DNA of 64,000 nucleotides from the NCBI RefSeq assembly GCF_014204755.1, contig NZ_JACHLZ010000001.1:1922001-1986000 (forward strand). Direction: 5' to 3'. The DNA is from Brachybacterium aquaticum. GTDB taxonomy: Bacteria > Actinomycetota > Actinomycetes > Actinomycetales > Dermabacteraceae. Both the position numbers and the translations under genes were made by a program. This document shows, piece after piece, positions 8,001 to 15,951 of this stretch (its first letter is position 1; every line of letters begins with the position of its first letter). The notes beneath the pieces were generated by a model that saw only the letters and a program-made list of their open reading frames with translations, ran no database searches and was not told the DNA's origin.

Positions 8001-9611
8001 ATGAGCGATGCCCCGATCCCGGGTGGACCCGGTGACATGGACGAGGAGGCGCTGAAGCGCTTCCTGAAGGAGACCTTCGGGGACGCGCTCCCCGACGGTG
8101 CGCTGGACGGGCTGGACCTCTCGGCCCTCGCCCAGCAGGCGAACCTCCCCCAGGACCCCGCGCAGCTGCGGGCCGCGGCCGCGCAGATGCAGCACCTCTT
8201 CGCCGCGCAGGGCGACAACCCCGTGAACTGGCAGATGGCCGAGGACCTCGCCCGCCGCACCGCCGCCGGCGAGCTGACCATCCCCGGTGCCGAGCCCGCG
8301 CCCGGTACCCCGGGCGACCCCTCCCCGACCGCGGAGCAGACCCAGCAGCTGCGCCAGGCCGCCCAGGTGGCCCGACTGTGGCTGGACCCGGTGCTCGCCA
8401 TCGACGTGCCCTCCACCGAGCTCGGCGTGTACAGCCGTGGCACGTGGCTCGCCCGCACCCTGCCCCGCTGGAAGCCGATCGTCGAGCCGGTCGCCAAGTA
8501 CATGGCCGGCGCGATCGGCGAGGCGATCTCCGCGCAGCTGGGCCAGATGGGCGATCTCGGCGCGGCCGGGATGCAGCTGCCCGGCGGCGGGGACCCCGCG
8601 GGGATGATGGAGCGGATCGGCGGGACCATGTTCGGCGTCCAGTTCGGCCACGCCATCGGCTCGCTGGCCCGCGAGATCTCCGGCACCACGGACCTGTCGC
8701 TGCCGCTGGGCCGGGACGGGGAGCCGGCGCTCGTCGCCGCGAACGTCGAGGACCTCATCTCCGCCCACTCCCTGGACCCGGGCGCGGCGCGGATCTTCCT
8801 CGCCGCCCGCGAGATCGCGCACACCGCCCTGTTCCAGGCCGCGCCGTGGCTGGGCCGCGCCCTGTTCTCCGCGATCGAGGACTACGCCCGCGGCATCACC
8901 CTGGACCTCGACGCGCTGGACGAGATGGTGCGGGGCCTGGACCTCTCTGACCCTGCCTCGATGCAGGCGCGCAGGCCGGAGGAGATGTTCGTCTTCACCC
9001 GCCGCGCCTCGCAGGAGCGGGCCCTCGAGGAACTCGCCACGACCCTCGCGCTCGTGGAGGCGTGGGTCGACCACGTCACCACCAAGGCCCTCACCGGCAA
9101 GCTGCCCGACCTCGAGGCGCTGCGCGAGGTGCTGCGTCGGCGCCGCGCCGCCGGCAGCCCGGCCGAGCAGATGCTCTCGCGCACCATCGGCATCGAGCTG
9201 CGCCCCCGCCGGGTGCGCGAGGCGCTGTCCTGGTGGGAGAGCGTGCTGGACACCGAGGGCGAGTCCGGGCGCGAGGCGAAGTGGGAGCACCCCGACCTGC
9301 TGCCCACCGCCGAGGTGCTCTCCGGCACCCCGCAGGCGCCGCGCCCCTCGGAGACCGCCGAGGTCCCCGAGGAGCTCGCGGACGTCACCCTGCCCGACGA
9401 CTTCGACGCCGAGCTCGAGAAGCTGCTCTCCGGCGAGGGCCAGGACACGGCCCCGCGCGAGGACCAGCAGGGCGGGCCGCGGGGTGCGGGCGGGCCGGAG
9501 GCTGGGGCTGGCGAGGCCGACGGCTCCGGTGGGTCCGACGGAGCCGAGGGTTCCGACGGCGCTGACGGTGCGGATGACGAGGGAGACGCTCCGGCGGGCG
9601 ATGGGCGCTGA
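8001..9611 (+). CDS. DUF2342 protein, putative zinc-dependent metalloprotease fold
   Basis: 536 residues; ATG with GGAGG 7 bases upstream, and TACGCT as a possible -10 near 7967. The DUF2342 family (Rv3195-like, also annotated as F420-biosynthesis-associated) is recognised from RLWLDPVLAIDVPSTELGVYSRGTWL, read as two adjoining blocks, and from MFGVQFGHAIGSLA. The segment aligned with a zincin helix is LAAREIAHTALF, so REIAH stands where HExxH would be and the first zinc His is missing; catalysis is therefore doubtful. The C-terminal ~50 residues are a Gly/Ala/Asp-rich tail. Its end overlaps the Nudix gene by 11 bp, suggesting coupling. It is divergent from the PDZ protease, matching mycobacterial gene order. 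Confidence 0.85.
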   Translation: MSDAPIPGGPGDMDEEALKRFLKETFGDALPDGALDGLDLSALAQQANLPQDPAQLRAAAAQMQHLFAAQGDNPVNWQMAEDLARRTAAGELTIPGAEPAPGTPGDPSPTAEQTQQLRQAAQVARLWLDPVLAIDVPSTELGVYSRGTWLARTLPRWKPIVEPVAKYMAGAIGEAISAQLGQMGDLGAAGMQLPGGGDPAGMMERIGGTMFGVQFGHAIGSLAREISGTTDLSLPLGRDGEPALVAANVEDLISAHSLDPGAARIFLAAREIAHTALFQAAPWLGRALFSAIEDYARGITLDLDALDEMVRGLDLSDPASMQARRPEEMFVFTRRASQERALEELATTLALVEAWVDHVTTKALTGKLPDLEALREVLRRRRAAGSPAEQMLSRTIGIELRPRRVREALSWWESVLDTEGESGREAKWEHPDLLPTAEVLSGTPQAPRPSETAEVPEELADVTLPDDFDAELEKLLSGEGQDTAPREDQQGGPRGAGGPEAGAGEADGSGGSDGAEGSDGADGADDEGDAPAGDGR

Positions 9612-10311
9612 GCCGCGTCCCGGCAGCGAGACCCCGGGCGAGGACGGGGCTCCCGCCGGGGTGCACGGGGTTCCCGCTGGGGTGCACGGGGTTCCCGCTG
9701 GGGTGTCCCCTGGCGCGTGGGCTGAGCTGATGCTCGCCGATGATGCCGCTTCCGGTCCCGGCCTCGCGGCCGAGTACCGCGAGCTGCTCGGCGGCTCCCC
9801 CGCAACGATGCTGCGCGAGGGCGGTCCGCGTCACCTCACCGCGAGTGCGATCGTCGTCGATGCTCCCGGCGACCACGTCGCGCTCGTCTGGCATCTGAAG
9901 GGCCGGTTCTGGGTGCAGCCCGGCGGGCACCTCGAGGCCGGGGAGACCAGTTTCGAGCAGGGCGCGCGGCGCGAGGTCGCCGAGGAGATCGGGCTGAGCG
10001 ACCTGGAGCGTATCGGCCCGGGCCCCGCGATGCTGAACCGTCACGCGCTCGACTCCGCCTTCGGCCGCTGCCACGAGCACTGGGACGTGCAGTTCCTGCT
10101 GCGCGCTCCAGGGCCTGCGGCGGAGACGCCGCTGCGGGCGAGCGAGGAGTCCGGGGACGTCACGTGGTTCCCGTGGCCGGCGCGGACGGCAGGGTCGACC
10201 GGCGGGGCCGGTGGGCGCACCGGTCGCGGCGGCCTGCCGGAGGGGACCGTCCCGGATCTGCCGGCGACCCTCGACGCCCTGGCCGGGTACTACGCGGCCC
10301 ACGCCGGCTGA
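9601..10311 (+). CDS. Nudix hydrolase
   Basis: 236 residues from ATG 9601, which overlaps the end of the DUF2342 gene; the frame is open further upstream but only inside that gene. The Nudix helix reads GGHLEAGETSFEQGAR then REVAEEIGL. There are eight residues between the Glu after GGHLEAG and the REV block, one more than the classical seven, as in several GGHxExGxT subfamilies. Residues ~17-34 are three GVHGVPA-type repeats encoded by a 21-bp direct repeat (9647-9706), probably an unstructured extension. The pyrophosphate substrate is unknown. Confidence 0.88.
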   Translation: MGAEPRPGSETPGEDGAPAGVHGVPAGVHGVPAGVSPGAWAELMLADDAASGPGLAAEYRELLGGSPATMLREGGPRHLTASAIVVDAPGDHVALVWHLKGRFWVQPGGHLEAGETSFEQGARREVAEEIGLSDLERIGPGPAMLNRHALDSAFGRCHEHWDVQFLLRAPGPAAETPLRASEESGDVTWFPWPARTAGSTGGAGGRTGRGGLPEGTVPDLPATLDALAGYYAAHAG

Positions 10312-10324
10312 CGCGCGGCCCACG

Positions 10325-10472
10325 GAGGCCGAGGTCGGACGGCGCTGCATTTACTGGCGCTATGGCGATCACTGGCGCCTTGGCGCAGAGCTCGTCGAAT
10401 GCGAACGAGGACTGCTCTCCAGCGCCAGTGAATGCACGGCCGCCCCGCTCGCGAGGCCGACGTCGGGCGGCG
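10325..10472. repeat. composite repeat: imperfect direct repeat enclosing a 16-bp inverted repeat
   Basis: The 20-bp words at 10325-10344 and 10453-10472 match at 18 of 20 positions in direct orientation. Between them, 10346-10361 and 10421-10436 form an inverted repeat with one mismatch (TGCATTTACTGGCGCT against the complement of AGCGCCAGTGAATGCA). It lies between the convergent Nudix and metallopeptidase genes and may be a small REP/MITE-like element or simply a terminator. Confidence 0.6.
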
Positions 10473-10506
10473 TACCGACCCGGCGTCGCACCGACCCCTG
10501 CGGGGC

Positions 10507-11121
10507 TCAGCCTTCGCCGCTGCTCCCCTCGTCCTCATCGTCGCCGGGCTCGTCGATGTCGTCCTCGTCGCCGAGCGGCATGTCCTTCGCCCAGGAGACG
10601 CCGTCGAGGAATCCCTTGGCCTTCTCCGCCTGCGGGTAGTTCGCCATCAGGGCCTTGAACTCGCGGCCGTGCCCGGGCACGAGCAGGTGGATCAGCTCGT
10701 GCATCATCACGGCCCGGACCACGTAGTCGGGCATGCCCTGCAGCTGATGGGACAGGCGGATCGTGCCGTCCACCGGGGTGCAGGAGCCCCAGCGGTGGTT
10801 CTGCCGTGTGGACCAGGTCACCGAGCTGGGGTGGGCTCTGCCACCCAGGTACGCCTCGCTCACCTCGCGGGCGAGGGCCATCAGCTGCGAGTCGCTGCGG
10901 CGGGTGGGCCGTTGCCGGGACTCCTTGGCGACCAGCTGGTCGACCATCTTCCGCGCCCACTCCCGCTCCTCCTTGGCGCTGAAGCTCGCGGGGATCGCCA
11001 CGACGAGGTCGCCCTCGCGCCGCGTGATCGAGACGGTGCGGCGACGGCGGCTGCTGCGGCGCACCAGCACACGCTCCCCGCGGGGCCCCGACAGCGTCTG
11101 ATGGAGGACGAGATCACTCAT
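10507..11121 (-). CDS. YgjP-like (DUF45) zinc metallopeptidase
   Basis: 204 residues from ATG 11119-11121. The frame is open further upstream, but the extra part has no family similarity. The active-site helix is VRAVMMHELIHLLVPGHG, with HELIH and a downstream His, plus the WGSCTPxGTIRLS-type block usual for DUF45 (WLM/SprT-related) proteins. The tail is acidic (DEDDIDEPGDDEDE). Members are cytosolic zincins of unknown substrate. It is transcribed convergently to the Nudix gene. Confidence 0.85.
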   Translation of the reverse strand: MSDLVLHQTLSGPRGERVLVRRSSRRRRTVSITRREGDLVVAIPASFSAKEEREWARKMVDQLVAKESRQRPTRRSDSQLMALAREVSEAYLGGRAHPSSVTWSTRQNHRWGSCTPVDGTIRLSHQLQGMPDYVVRAVMMHELIHLLVPGHGREFKALMANYPQAEKAKGFLDGVSWAKDMPLGDEDDIDEPGDDEDEGSSGEG

Positions 11122-11707
11122 GGGGGAAGCCTGGCACGGTTCCATGACCAAAAAAGTTCGTCCACATCTGTGCACCGCAAAGTGGCCGGTCAGCGCCCCG
11201 TGACCGGGGACGATGTCGCGTCCTCCACAGTGGTCGCACCGCTGTGGGCACTCTGTCCACAGGATGGGGGAGGTTGTCCACAACGGGTCCCCGACCCGTC
11301 TTTGACCCGCCCGGTGTGCAGGGGCTACGTTTCCCTCCACGTGGGACCCCGGGATAACTAGCAGGACGCACACGGGGAAGGTGCGCGTGGTGCTGAGCGC
11401 CCCCGGGGTTCCACGGCCCTTCAGGCCTCACGCTGCCGTCGGGCCTCCGATATCGGCTCGTCGCGCGCACTTCCTCGGCTCCACGGAGCCCCCATGACCC
11501 GAAGCGCGCGACGAGCCGGTCAGCTCGGGCACTGCCCCTCCCCGCACCCCTATCCGACCGCCGCCGTGCCTGTGAGCGCGCCGCGCCGTGGACGGCGCCG
11601 ATTCGGCCGTGCGTGCCCACCCCGTTACAGTGGTCCGGTCCCGGCCTCGCGGCGAGCGCCGCGCGTCCGGGGATCGATCATCATTCACGAAACAACGAGG
11701 AGCGGAC
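11122..11707. promoter_or_regulatory. 586-bp intergenic region with DnaA-box-like words and a -10 for the DUF5679 gene
   Basis: No gene is recognised. Three nonamers resembling the actinobacterial DnaA box occur in one orientation: TCGTCCACA (11158-11166), CTGTCCACA (11253-11261) and TTGTCCACA (11274-11282, an exact consensus); TCCTCCACA follows the same pattern at 11221. TACAGT at 11626-11631 is a good -10 for the DUF5679 gene. The stretch 11370-11560 shows nothing else. Confidence 0.4.
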
Positions 11708-11866
11708 ATGGCCGACGAGACCTATGCCGGAGAGTTCTACTGCGTGAAGTGCCGCGAGAAGCGGGAGGCCGAGGGCAACGTCGTCGTCTCCAACGGTCGG
11801 CGCATGGCCAAGGCCGTGTGCCCCGAGTGCGGCACCAAGCTGAACCGGATCCTCGGCAAGGCCTGA
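11708..11866 (+). CDS. DUF5679 zinc-ribbon mini-protein
   Basis: 52 residues; GAGGAG lies 6 bases before ATG 11708. The chain is MADETYAGEFYCVKCREK, then a short basic loop with NGRRMAK, then AVCPECGTKLNRILGKA. Two CxxC pairs make a single zinc ribbon, matching the actinobacterial DUF5679 family. Its exact role is not known. The stop codon falls inside the first unit of a 54-bp tandem repeat. Confidence 0.85.
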   Translation: MADETYAGEFYCVKCREKREAEGNVVVSNGRRMAKAVCPECGTKLNRILGKA

Positions 11867-12030
11867 TCGACGTACTGCGAGGCACGAGCGGTAGGAGATC
11901 AGGCGGTCAATAGAGCCTGATCGACGTACTGCGAGGCACGAGCGGTAGGAGATCAGACGGAAGACAGAGCCTGATCGACGTACTGCGAGGCACGAGCGGT
12001 AGGAGATCAGGCGGAAGACAGAGCCTGATC
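11861..12030. repeat. three 54-bp tandem repeats plus an 8-bp stub, each unit a potential hairpin
   Basis: Units start at 11861, 11915 and 11969, and the first 8 bp recur at 12023. They are nearly identical apart from the last ~10 bp of each unit and one base in GATCAGAC. Each unit opens with GCCTGATC and contains GATCAGGC about 36 bp later, so each can fold. The array forms the 3' end of the DUF5679 transcript. Since 54 is a multiple of three, the opposite strand is open, which explains an apparent repeat protein there. Confidence 0.9.
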
Positions 12031-12052
12031 CCGACCACGCTCAGACCGCACA

Positions 12053-12089
12053 CGAAGGGCGGGGCACCATCACGGAGCCCCGCCCTTCG
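12053..12089. terminator. strong bidirectional hairpin between the DUF5679 gene and whiB7
   Basis: A 13-bp perfect stem, CGAAGGGCGGGGC (12053-12065) with its complement (12077-12089) and an 11-nt loop, lies between convergent genes. Confidence 0.85.
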
Positions 12090-12129
12090 CATGTCTTCCC
12101 GTCCCCTCCCCCCCGCAGCGCCCGGCACC

Positions 12130-12441
12130 TCACGCGGCGTCGCGCGCAGGGTCCTCGGCGGGCAAGGGGTGCTTCCGGGGACGGCCGCGGCCGCGCTTGA
12201 CGGCGATGATGCTGCCGTCCTGGAAGATCGCGCCGCCCCAGACGCCCCAGGGCTCGGAGCGCTCCAGGGCGCCCTGGCGGCACTCCTCGATCAGCGGGCA
12301 GTCGGCGCACAGGCGCTTGGCCTGCTCGAGCTCGGCGGGGCGCTCGGAGAAGAAGAGGTCCGCCGCGTCCAGGTCGTGGCACGGCAACATGTCCGCGGAG
12401 GTCTCCGCGGTGGTGGAGAAAGTGGTGAGTAGAGAAGTCAT
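12130..12441 (-). CDS. whiB7: WhiB7-type [4Fe-4S] transcriptional regulator
   Basis: 103 residues from ATG 12439-12441. The four cluster cysteines are in LPCHD, LCADCPLIEEC (CxxC then x5 C), followed by the turn EPWGVWGG that contacts the primary sigma factor. The C-terminus carries the AT-hook RGRGRPRKHP that distinguishes WhiB7 from other Wbl proteins. WhiB7 activates intrinsic resistance to ribosome-targeting antibiotics. It lies directly downstream of uvrD2 on the same strand, as in mycobacteria, and has a long leader with a leader peptide (12534-12638). Confidence 0.93.
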   Translation of the reverse strand: MTSLLTTFSTTAETSADMLPCHDLDAADLFFSERPAELEQAKRLCADCPLIEECRQGALERSEPWGVWGGAIFQDGSIIAVKRGRGRPRKHPLPAEDPARDAA

Positions 12442-12720
12442 CGTCTCGCTGCTTCGAAGTCGTCGGAAAGGACGAGCCCGCAGGGGGCAGGGGCACGGCT
12501 TCGGCGCCGCGCCGGCAGCGAGGGAAGGCCTCGTCAGCTCAGGCTGGGCACCGTGGGGGCAACGCCCCGTTCGCGCGGCAGAAGGGAGGGCGCGCCGAAG
12601 GCGCGCAGTCCCGTGCCTGCGAGATTCCAGATGTTCATCACGGTGCCCACCCCCTTTCAGTGCGCGTGTCCCGGTGCCCCGGCCCACGACTCTCAACGAT
12701 TGACAACAGGCACTCTACAC
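12442..12720 (-). promoter_or_regulatory. whiB7 leader (putative attenuation region)
   Basis: A ~280-nt leader lies between the uvrD2 stop and the whiB7 start. A possible -35 TTGTCA is found at about 12695-12700. The leader encodes a 34-residue peptide with a GC-rich hairpin inside it (GCGCGCC-TTC-GGCGCGC). Just after the peptide's stop comes CGAGG-CCTTC-CCTCG and further GC-rich stems before the whiB7 ATG. whiB7 genes are known to be controlled by leader-peptide-linked attenuation when ribosomes stall; the detailed fold here is inferred. Confidence 0.6.
12534..12638 (-). CDS. whiB7 upstream leader peptide (uORF, 34 residues)
   Basis: ATG 12636-12638 is preceded by AAAGGGGG about 9 bases upstream. 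The peptide begins MNIWNLAGTGLRAFG and ends PTVPSLS before TGA. It is too short to score as a protein, but its position, good ribosome-binding site and single hairpin match the arrangement of whiB7 leader peptides in other actinobacteria. Confidence 0.65.
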   Translation of the reverse strand: MNIWNLAGTGLRAFGAPSLLPRERGVAPTVPSLS

Positions 12721-12760
12721 CCCGCCCACGAGATGCAGAAGCAATTTTCGACCTGCGGTT

Positions 12761-14920
12761 TCAGTCCTTCGCGCCGGATGTCGGGGCGTGCTCGGCGAGC
12801 AGCCGCAGCAGCGCCTCGCCGTAGCCCTGGACCTTGGAGGGGCCGATCCCGGGCACGGCGAGCAGCTCATGCTCGGTGCGCGGGGCGCGCTCGGCGACGG
12901 CCTCGAGGGCGGCGTCGGTGAGCACGGCGTAGGCGGGCACGCCGCGGGTGGCGGACTGCTCGCGGCGCCAGGTGCGCAGGGCGGTGAGGAGGTCCTCCCC
13001 CGCCGGTGAGGGGCAGCCGTCGTGGCGGCCGCGGCGCTGCTCGGCGGCGGAGACGAGGCCCTGCCCGCACACCCGGCACTCGGCGTACACGGTCGCGGAG
13101 CGGCGCCCGGTGCGGCGGGGGCCGGCGCCGGGGGCGGTGCGCGGGGAGTCGGGATGGTCCAGCACCCCGTCGAGGAAGCGGGAGGGCTTGCGGGAGCCGC
13201 GCGCACCGGGGGTGCGGGCGGCGGCCCAGCTGACGGTGAGCAGGTCCTTCGCGCGGGTGAGGGCGACGTAGAACAGCCGCCGCTCCTCCTCGATCTCCGC
13301 GGGGGTCCGCGCCATGGAGATGGGCAGCAGGCCGTCGCTCGCGCCGACCACGAACACCACCGGCCACTCCAGGCCCTTGGCGGCGTGGACGGAGGCGAGG
13401 GTGACGCCGTCGACGACGGGCGCGGCCTGCGCCTCGGCCCGCTCCTCGAGCTCGCGTACCACGTCGACCATGGTGGTGCCGGGCCGGGAGGTGACGGTGT
13501 CGGTGAGGCCGACGAGGGCGTTCAGCGAGTCCCAGCGGTCGCGGACGGCGCCGGTGGTGTCCGGCGGGGTCGGGGCCCAGCCCTGCTGGGAGAGGATGTC
13601 GCGCACGGCCCGGGCGGGGTCGAGCTGCTCGACGCGGGTCGCGGCGCGCAGTGCGACCAGGGCGCGGCGCACCTCCTGCCGCTCGAAGAACCGGTCCCCG
13701 CCGCGCACCAGGTATCCGATGCCGTGGGCGGTTAGGGCCTGCTCGAAGACCTCGGACTGGCTGTTGGTGCGGAACAGGATCGCGATCTCGGCGGCGGAGC
13801 GGCCCTCGGAGACGAGGTGCGCGATCCGCTCGGCGATCCCGTCGGCCTCGGCGGTGTCGTCGGGGAAGGACTCCACCAGCGGCGGCGGTCCGCTCGGGCG
13901 CTGGGAGACGAGGGTGAGGCGGCCGGCGCGGGTGCGGCCCTGCGCGCCGTCGAGGACGGTGTTGGCCATCCGCACGATCTGCGGGGTGGAGCGGTAGTTG
14001 CGCTCGAGGCGGATGGTGCGGGCGCGCTTGAACTCGCTGCGGAAGTCCAGCAGGTAGGAGGCGCGGGCGCCGGCGAAGGTGTAGATGGTCTGGGCGGCGT
14101 CGCCCACCACGCACAGGTCGTCGGAGGTGCCCAGCCACAGCCGCAGCAGGGCGTGCTGGAGGGCGGAGACGTCCTGGTACTCGTCCACGACGAAGTGCTT
14201 GTACTGGGCGCGGAGCTCGCGGGCGACATCGCCGCGCTCGGTGAGGAAGCCGACCATGTGCAGCAGCACGTCCTCGAAGTCGATGACGCCGTTCTCCTTC
14301 TTCACCTCCTCGTACTGGGTGAGGATGCGGGAGATCGAGCGGGCGTCGAAGCCGGCCACGCCCGGCCGACGCGTCGCGGCAGCCGCCTCCGGGTAGGACT
14401 CGGGGGTGAGCATCGAGACGCGGGACCACTCCACCTCGGCGACGATGTCGCGCAGCGCCGCGCGGTCCACGCTCAGGTGCAGGCGCCGACAGGCCTCGCC
14501 GACGCCGGCGTACTTGCTGGTGAGGATCTCGGGCACAGGTCCGCCGACGACGCGGGGCCAGAAGTGGCGCAGCTGGCGCAGCGCGGCGGAGTGGAAGGTG
14601 CGGGCCTGCACGGCGGGCACGCCGAGGTCGCGCAGGCGCGAGCGCATCTCGGCGGCGGCCTTGGCAGTGAAGGTGACGGCGAGGACGTGACGGGGGTTCA
14701 GCTGCCCGGTGGAGACGCCGTAGGCGATGCGGTGGGTGATCGCGCGGGTCTTGCCGGTGCCGGCGCCGGCCAGGACGCACAGCGGGGTGCCGAAGCTCTC
14801 GGCAACCTGGCGCTGCTCGGGGTCGAGCCCGGCGAGCAGCGCCTCCGGGCCGGCCAAGGCCGCGGGGGCGGCGGGTGCGTCGGAGGTGCCGGGGGTCTGC
14901 GGGGCTGCGGGGTGGGTCAT
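12761..14920 (-). CDS. uvrD2: UvrD2-type superfamily 1 DNA helicase with HRDC domain
   Basis: 719 residues. ATG 14918-14920 was chosen over a more upstream in-frame start because GGGAGG lies just before it. The SF1A helicase motifs are present: Q-motif LDPEQRQVAE, Walker A AGAGTGKT, Walker B FVVDEYQDVS, motif III GDAAQTIYTFAGA, motif IV RLERNYRS and motif VI VALTRAK. After the motor, CRVCGQG...C forms the tetracysteine element, and the last ~75 residues are an HRDC domain (VPGIGPSKVQGYG). This motor-Cys4-HRDC order is that of mycobacterial UvrD2, an essential 3'-5' helicase. It lies upstream of whiB7. Confidence 0.94.
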   Translation of the reverse strand: MTHPAAPQTPGTSDAPAAPAALAGPEALLAGLDPEQRQVAESFGTPLCVLAGAGTGKTRAITHRIAYGVSTGQLNPRHVLAVTFTAKAAAEMRSRLRDLGVPAVQARTFHSAALRQLRHFWPRVVGGPVPEILTSKYAGVGEACRRLHLSVDRAALRDIVAEVEWSRVSMLTPESYPEAAAATRRPGVAGFDARSISRILTQYEEVKKENGVIDFEDVLLHMVGFLTERGDVARELRAQYKHFVVDEYQDVSALQHALLRLWLGTSDDLCVVGDAAQTIYTFAGARASYLLDFRSEFKRARTIRLERNYRSTPQIVRMANTVLDGAQGRTRAGRLTLVSQRPSGPPPLVESFPDDTAEADGIAERIAHLVSEGRSAAEIAILFRTNSQSEVFEQALTAHGIGYLVRGGDRFFERQEVRRALVALRAATRVEQLDPARAVRDILSQQGWAPTPPDTTGAVRDRWDSLNALVGLTDTVTSRPGTTMVDVVRELEERAEAQAAPVVDGVTLASVHAAKGLEWPVVFVVGASDGLLPISMARTPAEIEEERRLFYVALTRAKDLLTVSWAAARTPGARGSRKPSRFLDGVLDHPDSPRTAPGAGPRRTGRRSATVYAECRVCGQGLVSAAEQRRGRHDGCPSPAGEDLLTALRTWRREQSATRGVPAYAVLTDAALEAVAERAPRTEHELLAVPGIGPSKVQGYGEALLRLLAEHAPTSGAKD

Positions 14921-15153
14921 CGCCTCCCATCCTGCCAGGGGGCACCGACGCCCCGCGGGGCGCTGTGGACGACGGGTCCGCCACATCGTGCGGGATCCGT
15001 CGGCCGAGGTTCCCGCGGAGGGTGGTATTGGCGGTACCCGCACCAGCGGCCACTGGCCCCTGCCCGGGGCTCGGGGTGTGATGGTGCGACGAGCCCCGGA
15101 GTTCCCCAGACCCCCACCCCGCAGCAGACCCCCACCCCGAAGGAGACCGCGCA

Positions 15154-15906
15154 GTGAAGATCCTGATCGTCGGCGCCACCGGCAGCATCGGCCGCCTCTC
15201 CGTCATCGAGGCCCTCCGCCAGGGCCACGAGGTGCGCGCGCTCGTCCGCGACCGAGACCGGGCCGCTGCCCTGCCCGACGCGGCGGAGCTCGTCGTCGGG
15301 GACCTGACGCGTCCGGACACCCTCGAGCCCGCGGTCCGCGGGATCGACGCGGTCGTCCTCACCCACGGCTCGACCACGCGGGAGTCCGACGTGCGCGACA
15401 TCGACTACGCCGGAGTGGTGAACGTCCTCGCCGCCCTGGACGGCAGGCGGGTGCGGATCGCGCTGATGACCGCGGTCGGGACCACCCGGCCGGGAGTGGC
15501 CTACGCGGCGTGGAAGCGGCGCGGCGAGAAGCTCGTGCGCGCGAGCGGCCACGAGTACACGATCGTCCGTCCTGGCTGGTTCGACTACAACGACCCCGAC
15601 GAGCGCCGGATCGTCATGCGCCAGGGCGACACCGAGCGGTCCGGCGGCCCCGCCGACGGCGTCCTCGCCCGCGACGAGATCGCGCGCGTGCTCGTGGACA
15701 GCCTGCGGCTGGACGCGGCGGCCCGGAAGACCCTCGAGCTCGCGGCGGGGACCGGCCCCGAGCAGGAGGACCTCACGGACGACTTCGCGGCGCTGCGCCC
15801 CGACGTCCCGGGGTCCCCGGACGGCGTGCTCGATCGGGACCTCGTCCCCGTCGAGGAGGAGCCGGCCCGGTTCCGCGAGGCGCTGCGGGCGCTCGGCGCG
15901 CTCTGA
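15154..15906 (+). CDS. NmrA-like / atypical SDR NAD(P)-binding oxidoreductase
   Basis: 250 residues from GTG 15154, with AAGGAGA 9 bases upstream. The N-terminal dinucleotide motif is ILIVGATGSIG (GATGxxG), followed by a basic stretch LVRDRDRA typical of NADP preference and the block IVRPGWFDYND in place of the classical YxxxK, as in atypical SDRs. These proteins reduce quinones or sense NADP redox state; the substrate is unknown. The gene stands alone, facing nudC. The following 45 bp hold one CGTCGGCCGACG palindrome. Confidence 0.85.
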   Translation: MKILIVGATGSIGRLSVIEALRQGHEVRALVRDRDRAAALPDAAELVVGDLTRPDTLEPAVRGIDAVVLTHGSTTRESDVRDIDYAGVVNVLAALDGRRVRIALMTAVGTTRPGVAYAAWKRRGEKLVRASGHEYTIVRPGWFDYNDPDERRIVMRQGDTERSGGPADGVLARDEIARVLVDSLRLDAAARKTLELAAGTGPEQEDLTDDFAALRPDVPGSPDGVLDRDLVPVEEEPARFREALRALGAL

Positions 15907-15951
15907 CCCGGGCCCGTCGGCCGACGGGGAACGCGGGTCTCAGCCCGCGGT

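Noticed and set aside
7739..8824. N-terminal extension of the PDZ protease to 8824
   Set aside because: It would run antisense through the DUF2342 gene and the 33-bp repeats; the membrane protein's natural start is the GTG at 7736-7738.
11861..12030. CRISPR array
   Set aside because: The units are contiguous 54-bp repeats without unique spacers and no cas genes are present; the same applies to the 33-bp array at 7773.
11907..12128. Minus-strand repeat protein in the 54-bp array
   Set aside because: The period is a multiple of three, so an open frame is automatic; no ribosome-binding site, and it reads across a terminator hairpin.
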